Shown here: positions 1-5,900 of the stretch, piece after piece
Layout of the letters: every line of letters begins with the position of its first letter
How positions within the stretch are numbered: position 1 is the first letter of the stretch
DNA from: JAPLKB01 sp964429485
GTDB lineage: Bacteria > Desulfobacterota > Syntrophorhabdia > Syntrophorhabdales > Syntrophorhabdaceae
Reading direction: 5' to 3'
DNA length: 8,713 nt
Assembly: GCA_964429485.1 (NCBI GenBank)
Contig: CAYSBW010000078.1
Location: 1 to 8,713 of the forward strand
The notes under the pieces: generated by a model
Told to the model about the DNA's origin: nothing
What the model saw: only the letters and a program-made list of their open reading frames with translations
Databases searched by the model: none
Translations under genes and position numbers: made by a program

Positions 1-16
1 GTTACTTCTCTTTAAT

Positions 17-28
17 TGTCAAAGAACA
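17..28 (-). promoter_or_regulatory. boxA-like antitermination site of an rRNA leader
   Basis: On the minus strand this reads TGTTCTTTGACA, two mismatches from the boxA consensus TGCTCTTTAACA, and is followed by an A-rich stretch running off the left edge. In many bacteria such a motif sits in the leader between the rrn promoters and the 16S gene and recruits the Nus antitermination complex. Two sigma70-like promoters lie upstream in the same orientation, which supports the reading. No rRNA sequence is visible inside the window, so the identity of the downstream operon is inference. Confidence 0.45.
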
Positions 29-108
29 AATAAAAAAACCTGTTGCCTCTTTATCATAAAACTTTGGAGAATAATATCCTGTATTTCGAGATGTCATTTA
101 TGTTTTAA

Positions 109-137
109 ATTCTATTCCTGTAGACGCTCTTTGTCAA
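109..137 (-). promoter_or_regulatory. Strong sigma70-like promoter, proximal (P2 of putative rrn leader)
   Basis: The minus strand carries a perfect -35 box TTGACA (132-137), a 17-nt spacer and a -10 box TAGAAT (109-114). Transcription would begin near 102 and run leftwards through the boxA-like site. The near-consensus boxes, ideal spacing and downstream boxA favour a stable-RNA promoter. Nothing encoded in the window lies downstream. Confidence 0.55.
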
Positions 138-204
138 TATGAACTCATGGTTCATCTTTATATATCAAATTACCATTAATGCATAATTTCTTGTATATTT
201 TATA

Positions 205-232
205 GTATTATCATACATTACAATATAGTCAA
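205..232 (-). promoter_or_regulatory. Second sigma70-like promoter, distal (P1 of putative rrn leader)
   Basis: The minus strand shows TTGACT (227-232), a 16-nt spacer and TAATAC (205-210). It is weaker than the downstream promoter but has the same orientation, giving the tandem P1/P2 arrangement common in rRNA leaders. The surrounding 140-230 is so AT-rich that chance -10 boxes are likely. Confidence 0.3.
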
Positions 233-249
233 CAAAGGACCTTAGAATA

Positions 250-278
250 AGGATAAACTTAATGAAACTCTTTATCCT
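250..278 (+). promoter_or_regulatory. Hairpin masking a ribosome binding site
   Basis: AGGATAAA (250-257) and TTTATCCT (271-278) form a perfect 8-bp inverted repeat around a 13-nt loop. The left arm contains the AGGA Shine-Dalgarno of the 42-codon ORF starting at 262, and its ATG lies in the loop. Folding would hide the ribosome binding site, so this could be an RNA switch such as a thermosensor. The pairing is seen directly; regulation is inferred. Confidence 0.35.
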
Positions 279-390
279 AAACAGAAATATCTCTCCCGAT
301 CACGGCTTATCAAAATGTTATATCAATAACATATCAGGATTTTTCTTACCAAAAAATACCTTTGACAAAAATCCAACCTGGGGTAAATAA
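262..390 (+). CDS. Possible 42-residue leader peptide or small protein
   Basis: An ATG at 262 with AGGA eight bases upstream opens a 42-codon frame ending in TAA at 388-390, immediately before the ATG of the cyclophilin-like gene at 391. The stop and start abut without a spare base, an arrangement that permits translational coupling. The product is basic and mildly hydrophobic, with no clear membrane segment and no family I recognise. Its start lies in the loop of an inverted repeat that could mask the ribosome binding site. It is in the same frame as the next gene, so it could instead be a 5' extension interrupted by a stop. The downstream protein has a complete family start at 391, which argues against that. 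Confidence 0.35.
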   Translation: MKLFILNRNISPDHGLSKCYINNISGFFLPKNTFDKNPTWGK

Positions 391-768
391 ATGCTTACAG
401 AAATAATAATAACATTAAAAGGAATCAGCATTCATGCCGAAATGTTTGATACCCCATGTGCAAAAGCCATATCCAATATCCTACCCATAGAAGCAAGACC
501 GAATGAATGGGGTGATGAATTTTATTTTACAATCCCTGTTGAGACACCCCTTGATGAAACAGCAACAAAAAAAGTAAAGGCTGGCGATATTGCTTACTGG
601 CCTCCAGGAAATGCACTTGCCATTTTTTTTGGACCAACGCCTTTGAGTTCAGGCATTGACCCTGTTCCAGCAAGTGAAGTAAATCTTGTGGGAAGAATAA
701 CGGGTGATGCAGCCCTTTTAAGAAAGGCTAAAGGTACTGTTAAAATTGAAATTGAGAAGAATCGTTGA
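391..768 (+). CDS. Cyclophilin-like fold protein, TM1367/COG2164 family
   Basis: This 125-residue protein matches the small TM1367-type family (Pfam Cyclophil_like, formerly DUF369), which has a cyclophilin-like beta-barrel fold but no established isomerase activity or cellular role. The diagnostic stretch spans residues 65-84, from GDIAYWPPGN to FFGPTP. An N-terminal strand, an acidic/aromatic stretch (WGDEFYF, 40-46) and a C-terminal GRITGD segment follow the usual order. The length is normal for the family and no signal peptide is seen, so it should be cytoplasmic. The start is supported by the family N-terminus and a weak GGGG at 380-383. The ATG abuts the stop of a possible 42-codon ORF. 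The family is certain enough to name; a function is not. Confidence 0.85.
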   Translation: MLTEIIITLKGISIHAEMFDTPCAKAISNILPIEARPNEWGDEFYFTIPVETPLDETATKKVKAGDIAYWPPGNALAIFFGPTPLSSGIDPVPASEVNLVGRITGDAALLRKAKGTVKIEIEKNR

Positions 769-1153
769 CATAAATGTAATTGTCGGGCCCTACCTTGCCT
801 CCTCTGTGCCCAAACCAATGAAAATTTTTGAGCCAGTCTTCATATTTATCCTCCATCTCTGTAAAACCCTTGGATTAATCCATGGTGATATACAGCAGGT
901 AAGAAAATGCTCTGTCCCATAAGCTATATGATAGCAAGAAGGTTATTTCCTTCAACTGCAAGCCATGACACTACCAGCAGATCAGCGCGGGAAGATGCTT
1001 ACCAGTGAATGAAAATAAATACTTCATAAAGCTTACTGAAAATTTAGTAAGCGACAGACAGCCAAACAATGAAAAAACTATAGGGGCTTTTATATTTTTT
1101 TCTCGTATTTGGGTAGTATGGAGGAACAGCACGAAATTTTTTTGAGATTGTTA
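769..1153. other. Intergenic region without a supported gene
   Basis: No convincing gene lies here. A 17-codon minus-strand ORF (790-843) has a very good GGAGG site before its ATG but ends at once, and may be the remnant start of a lost gene. A GTG-initiated 46-codon plus-strand ORF (1005-1145) lacks a ribosome binding site. A palindrome with 7-bp arms GCTTACT/AGTAAGC spans 1031-1052, with a GAAAATTT centre. No terminator with a clear T-tract is seen after the cyclophilin-like gene. Confidence 0.6.
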
Positions 1154-1179
1154 AATTATTTTAAGTTATTAAAATAATT
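1154..1179 (-). terminator. AT-only hairpin directly after tRNA-Arg
   Basis: AATTATTTTAA (1154-1164) and TTAAAATAATT (1169-1179) form a perfect 11-bp stem around the tetraloop GTTA, starting three bases past the 3' end of the minus-strand tRNA. Position and symmetry suggest a 3'-end signal or tRNA processing hairpin. It lacks G-C pairs and a following U-tract, so it is not a standard intrinsic terminator. It is equally symmetric on both strands. Confidence 0.4.
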
Positions 1180-1181
1180 AA

Positions 1182-1255
1182 TGCCCCCGGGGTGACTCGA
1201 ACACCCGGCACACGGATTAGGAATCCGTTGCTCTATCCGCCTGAGCTACGGGGGC
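1182..1255 (-). tRNA. tRNA-Arg (anticodon CCU, reads AGG)
   Basis: The minus strand folds into a complete 74-nt cloverleaf. The acceptor stem is GCCCCCG/CGGGGGC. The D stem is GCTC/GAGC. The anticodon stem ACGGA/TCCGT holds loop TTCCTAA, with anticodon CCT at 1219-1221. The variable loop has 5 nt. The T stem GGGTG/CACCC holds loop TTCGAGT. The discriminator base is A at 1182. CCA is not encoded, because the next bases are TTA. A TATAAT-like -10 box at 1268-1273 (minus) would start transcription only a few bases before the tRNA, but its -35 is poor. The gene stands alone with no neighbouring tRNAs. Confidence 0.97.
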
Positions 1256-1418
1256 ATTTAATAATCAATTATATAATTTTATAAAATGAAGATAAAATAT
1301 AGTTTATTGCGATCATTAAAACACGTACTTTAAATATCACATATGTAATTTAATTTAAAGAAAAAAGAGTTTATAACAGTAAATTCGATTTGCAGTTATT
1401 TGTTTTTCTATCAAGGAA

Positions 1419-1506
1419 TGCTTCACAAGGAATTGAATATTGCCTTGTTTTAAAAGAATTAACAAGGATTATAATCCCCTGTGAAGCAAGAACTGGGTGT
1501 TTCACA
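1419..1506. repeat. Nested palindromic element with alternative pairings
   Basis: TGCTTCACA (1419-1427) pairs perfectly with TGTGAAGCA (1480-1488). Inside, CCTTGTT (1443-1449) pairs with AACAAGG (1461-1467), and GGATTATAATCC (1466-1477) is itself a 12-nt palindrome. TGTGAAGCA can also pair, with one G-U, with TGTTTCACA (1498-1506). CAAGG (1426-1430) can compete for CCTTG. The two halves resemble each other as inverted copies (CACARGG...ATT...CCTTGTT). It lies downstream of the PhoU-like gene and upstream of the tRNA on the minus strand. It may be a REP/MITE-like repeat or a structured RNA; no coding frame fits it. The flanks (1256-1418, 1507-1586) are AT-rich and hold nothing else I can name. 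Confidence 0.5.
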
Positions 1507-1586
1507 ATTTAAGGAGTCTCAGCCAAAATCACATTACATATTTTGAAAGACAATTTTTGAAAAAAATCTATCTATATATATTAATA

Positions 1587-2174
1587 TTATTCAACTTTCT
1601 CAGCAAAATCAGCAAGGCCCTTGGATATCCTTCTTATGGAATGCGTAAAATCAATATATAGGTAAGATGCCTTGGGCATACACACTCCTGCTATAAGTCT
1701 ATTCTGATGAATAACATCATAATCAATAACAAGAGCGGTCAGTTTTTCTTTTGCAGCTATAACATTTTCTTTAAGATTAGGATTTTTTGTAAGAAGATAA
1801 TCCTTAGTATCTCTGCACTGGTCATATGCAATTTGCAGCAAGGTCTTTATTTCATTTACTGCTTTATCACTAAAAAGTATATTTGATTCAACTTTAACAA
1901 GCATCTTGCTAATAAGGTTGTCTATTGCAAGGGCTATTGGTTGAAAAGCAAGTACCAGATTAACATACTTCAATTCAACAGCGTCCTTTTCCTTTTCGGC
2001 AAATAATTTTTCCATATAGGGCAGCACTGTTTTATGCATTTTATTGAATCTTTCAGTACAGTTTTTTAAAAGGGCAGAATTGTTTGTAAAAAATCCTTTA
2101 TATGAGTCTTGAAGGATTGGTTTCATTGCCTCAAATGTTCCAACAAATCGTTGAACAAGTTCCTGTTCTGTCAT
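1587..2174 (-). CDS. PhoU-like helical-bundle protein
   Basis: This 195-residue protein is predicted to be almost entirely alpha-helical, with amphipathic helices separated by short turns and no signal peptide or transmembrane segment. Its layout suggests two PhoU-type three-helix bundles (about 36-108 and 109-194). The last helix (170-194, with YIDFTHSIRRISK) resembles the PhoU helix around the ER-x-x-D signature, but the classical D/E metal-binding motifs are incomplete. PhoU proteins bind metal clusters and damp phosphate signalling or uptake. No pst, pho or Na/Pi transporter gene is adjacent, so a phosphate role is only inferred. The start is firm: GGAGGT at 2178-2183 precedes the ATG by three bases. 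A promoter lies at 2220-2248. Confidence 0.6.
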   Translation of the reverse strand: MTEQELVQRFVGTFEAMKPILQDSYKGFFTNNSALLKNCTERFNKMHKTVLPYMEKLFAEKEKDAVELKYVNLVLAFQPIALAIDNLISKMLVKVESNILFSDKAVNEIKTLLQIAYDQCRDTKDYLLTKNPNLKENVIAAKEKLTALVIDYDVIHQNRLIAGVCMPKASYLYIDFTHSIRRISKGLADFAEKVE

Positions 2175-2177
2175 TTT

Positions 2178-2183
2178 ACCTCC
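2178..2183 (-). promoter_or_regulatory. Ribosome binding site of the PhoU-like gene
   Basis: The minus strand reads GGAGGT followed by AAA and the ATG. This is a near-perfect anti-Shine-Dalgarno match, but the spacing is unusually short. It fixes the start at 2174, because the next in-frame ATG (residue 17) has no comparable site. Confidence 0.7.
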
Positions 2184-2219
2184 ATTAACTGAATTATTTT
2201 TTTAAAATTTCTATATTTA

Positions 2220-2248
2220 TTTATAGCACATGCAAATCAGGATGTCAG
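2220..2248 (-). promoter_or_regulatory. Promoter of the PhoU-like gene
   Basis: The minus strand shows CTGACA (2243-2248), a 17-nt spacer and TATAAA (2220-2225), each one mismatch from the sigma70 consensus. The predicted start near 2213 leaves a leader of about 40 nt before the ATG at 2174. Confidence 0.6.
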
Positions 2249-2254
2249 TATTCT

Positions 2255-2278
2255 CTTACTTTATACATACCAAGTAAG
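2255..2278. promoter_or_regulatory. Operator-like inverted repeat upstream of the PhoU-like promoter
   Basis: CTTACTT (2255-2261) and AAGTAAG (2272-2278) form a perfect 7-bp inverted repeat with a 10-nt centre, ending 6 bp upstream of the -35 box at 2243-2248. The half-site spacing of about 17 bp centre to centre would suit a dimeric activator or repressor. It does not resemble the Pho box consensus, so the regulator is unknown. Confidence 0.35.
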
Positions 2279-2930
2279 TACTTCAATGCTATCAATATTC
2301 CCTAATCCACCATCAAAAATAATTAAAAACCCCATTAGCACTGAAAAATCAGCATGATAAAATACAGCAGCGACACAAAATCTATCATTAACGGGGTGAA
2401 TCAATTATATCACAGGGAATAGTCCCTTGCTGCCAACCGCCCCACATATGGAGACGGAATGTACTATCCCCAGATTTACTCACCTTGAAGGATATTATAT
2501 CCCGGGATACACAATCCCCGCCAGCCATTCATTCAAATGTGTGGCATTTCGTCTATGAGAATCTCCCCACCATTTTCACTCAACGGTTTTGTTCGCATAT
2601 TCTGTACTGTATCCTTACCTCTCTTGCAAAAATCAATATGATGCATGATATCCTCGGCCTGTTCACATCAGGGTCAGGTACAACAAAAACAACTCCAACA
2701 TATGGCATTATTGATTACTATCAAACAATGTTCTTACTTATCTTTATGTAAGAGCTGGATATGCTTTTAATGTTCTTTGCGTTTTTGCAAAGGCTGCACT
2801 TGAAACGTTTAAAAATCAAGTGTTCAGGTATTGCTAATATTTTAACAATGTGTTTATTTTAATTTTTATTATAAATTTATCCTAAATTAGACAAAAAAAA
2901 TAAAACTTTATTAAAAACAAGGACTAATCA
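2279..2930. other. Long intergenic region before the autotransporter gene
   Basis: No gene can be defended here. The part 2390-2750 is less AT-rich than its surroundings and contains short open stretches on both strands without start signals, so it may be eroded coding or mobile DNA. A perfect 12-nt palindrome TATCCCGGGATA lies at 2498-2509. Two adjacent hairpins follow: CTTTGC/GCAAAG (2775-2792) and CACTTGA/TCAAGTG (2797-2822). From 2830 the sequence is strongly AT-rich and probably contains the promoter and 5' UTR of the protease gene, but no -10/-35 pair stands out. Confidence 0.5.
2797..2822. promoter_or_regulatory. Inverted repeat upstream of the autotransporter gene
   Basis: CACTTGA (2797-2803) and TCAAGTG (2816-2822) are perfect 7-bp arms around a 12-nt centre. 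A separate 6-bp hairpin CTTTGC/GCAAAG with a G/T-rich loop lies just before it at 2775-2792. Their position about 110 bp upstream of the ATG at 2931 fits an operator or an upstream transcription stop; neither has a T-tract. Confidence 0.3.
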
Positions 2931-5900
2931 ATGAGCGTAAACTGTGGAACTAAATTACGTTTACAGAAACAGCAAAAAAAACAATGGAGTGGTATGCAAA
3001 AAAATATAAAAATCGAAGGAAGATGCATATTTAGAACAATCATAAATAATGTCTTTTTCATACTGCTGTTTTCTCAGATACTTAACGCTCAGATTTTAAC
3101 ACCGTTTATTCCGAATGATCCGTATTTCTTTTACAATGCTTCAGAACGACATTATTTCCCCGGTCAATGGCACCTGGAGAACAATGCACCAAGCCAGATA
3201 ACGTGGACATTTCCTAATCAGCCCGATGCACCTGACTGGTATAAGAATGAATATCACGGGAAAACAGTCGTTATGAAAAACTCCAATATAGATACAAACA
3301 TTGTCTACGCATGGAAAAAAGGGTTTACCGGAAAAGGCGTTGTCATAGGTATTGCGGATAACGGTACCGAAGGGACAAACAAGGATATTGAGCCTAACTA
3401 CAGCGCTGCGTTGAGCCGCAAGTTTCTTGGAGGAAAAATATATGAAGATCAGGGTCCTGTTGATCAAAAAGACAACCACGGAACAGCAGTAGCCGGTGTT
3501 GCCGCAGCAAGAGGAGGCAATGGCATAGGAGGTACAGGGGCTGCGCCCTATGCAACCATTGCCGGATTGCGCGTGCTTGATTCTGCTGCAACCGACGAAG
3601 ATTTCTTTAATACTTATATGTGGAAAAGCGGCGTAGATTTTACGGTAGATGAAATAAAAAAATCAATTACTTTTAAGGCAAATACAGCGCCGGAAATCCA
3701 GATAATGAACCACAGCTACGGTCAAAAAACACCCTTTGTCATTGAGGAAAAGGCTGTTTTTCAGGCGCTTCACGAAACCGCTGCCAACGGCGTGATTCAC
3801 GTATATTCAGCAGGCAACGAAAGAGGCACAAAAACCGAAGACGCAAACAAAATATCCATTAACAGTTACCGTGACATAATAAATGTGGCAGCCCTCGGAA
3901 GTGACGGCATATACAGCAACTACAGCAATTATGGAGCATCCATATTTGTCACCGCCCCGTCAAACAGGACAGACTATTACGACAGCACTGCCGTTCCCAC
4001 AGGTTTCGGTATCCTGACGACAGACCGCACCGGTAAAGACTTGGGCTACAATACATATTCTGCAAACAACCGCTGTGGGGACAACTGGTCAGACTGCGGG
4101 GATGTTTTTGAATCTTTCCCGGATTATAGCTATACAAGTAAATTTGGCGGTACATCCTCATCTGCTCCTCTTGTTTCCGGCATTATGGCGCTGGGTAAAG
4201 AGGCAAATCCCGATATGGATGTGCGCATGGCAAAACATATAATCGTTAAGACAAGCGACAGGGTGGACCCTTATGATGCAAGCTCAACAGGAAAATGGCT
4301 TAAAAACGGTGCCGACAACTGGTTCAACCCGAATTACGGCTTCGGCAATATTAATGCCGGCAAGTTTGTAGATATGGTCCAGAAGGTGGCCTATGTAACT
4401 CAACAGACGTCTTATCCCACAGGAACGCAGAATGTGAATGAGGGCATTAAAAGCGTTGGTGCCGGCGGTACAAGTAAGACATTTACCTTAACGAAATCAG
4501 AGCTTACAGACCCCATAAGACAGCCGCTCGAAGGAGTCGAGGTGCTTCTCAACTTCACACATCCAAAGCGGGGGAACCTTTCGGCAAGTATAACCTCCCC
4601 TTCCGGCATGGAAAGCCTGTTCTTCAATTCCACCATATATCTGACTGCTGACAAACAGGATACCGAAAACGTTAAAAATTTTGAATGGACATTCTTAAGC
4701 AATGCATTCTGGGGGGAATCGGGGCTTGGTAAATGGACAATTACAATGGTGGATCAGATAAATAATAACGCGGGCACCTGGAACAGCTATAACCTTACGC
4801 TTCTGATGGGCGATATCGTTCTAATAAGCGATTTGCCCGATATACAGGATAAAGATATCAGGGCTCGTTCATTGACACTGGCAAATTCAAGCAAAACATA
4901 TACAATACCATCAGGTCTTAAATTTCAGGCAAGGGACAATGTTAATGTTGAAGAAGGTTCACTTGTAGTTAATGGAGATATTACAGAAGATGCAAGCGGT
5001 TTTGGTGTTGCAGTAAATATCGGAGGCGGCGTTGTTTCAGGTACAGGTTCGATTGCCGCATCAAGGGGTGTATCTCATTCAGGAGGTACCATATCCCCCG
5101 GCAACTCCATCGGCACCCTCACCATCAATGGAGCTTACGACCAGGGCCCCCAGGGGAAACTCCTGATCGAGGTAGCCACAACAACAAGCAACGACCTCCT
5201 TGCAGTAACAGGAGGCGCTTCTTTAAACGGCATCCTCCAGACCTCATGGACAGGGGGCTATATACCTGCCATTAAAACAAAGTTCGGAACCATCCTTACC
5301 ACATCATCAGGTATAACAGGTCAGTTCTCCTCCCTCCTTACAAACATTACCCCTACAGTACTCTTCAAACCCAAGTACGATATAGCAAATCAGGTATACC
5401 TCATGGTAGAAAGAGACTATACCAACCCTTCTCTTATTCCATATCTTAATTCCAACCAGAGTTCTGTAGCCTACATGCTGAACTCTGTAGGCAATGATGC
5501 AGCAGGTGATCTGAATACAGTTCTTACCGCACTTGATGCGCTCCCCTCATACGAACTTACCGCATACGCACTTGACCAGCTTGCACCAAAAGGCATGGAT
5601 GCCCAGGCAGGCATGGGTATAAACTCTGCCTCATTCCAGACAGGCAACCTCTCTGAACGCTTAAGCGACTTAAGGCAGGGCATAAAAGGCATCAGCCTGA
5701 ACGGTCTTTATTTTAAAAACGGTAACAGTAAACCTGTTATGCTTGCAAGCATAAATCCTGACCTGACCGGCATGCTTCCACAAGGCATAGATGATAGGTG
5801 GGGGTTCTTCATGAAGGGCAACGCCTCCTATGGCAACCAGAAGGACAGACCTGACAGCACAGGTTATGACTTCACCAACATAGGTATAACCATAGGCTCT

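Noticed and set aside
594..818. Antisense ORF of 74 codons opposite the cyclophilin-like gene
   Set aside because: The plus strand holds a clear family member with conserved motifs; this is its mirror.
790..843. 17-codon minus-strand ORF with an excellent GGAGG site
   Set aside because: Too short to claim as a gene; kept only as a note in the intergenic entry, as a possible remnant start.
1005..1145. 46-codon plus-strand ORF from GTG that reads like protein
   Set aside because: No Shine-Dalgarno, it overlaps the GCTTACT palindrome, and its Phe-rich end reflects AT-rich DNA.
1182..1255. tRNA-Arg as an integration site for an island
   Set aside because: No copy of the tRNA 3' end and no integrase gene were found in the window.
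2485..2751. 88-codon plus-strand ORF with TTG start
   Set aside because: There is no ribosome binding site, the composition is odd (mixed hydrophobic end, Thr-rich patch), no family is recognisable and the region has short open stretches on both strands; chance is more likely.
3141..5692. Several antisense ORFs of 65-112 codons inside the autotransporter gene
   Set aside because: All lie opposite conserved domains of a long real gene, and none shows a ribosome binding site or family motif.
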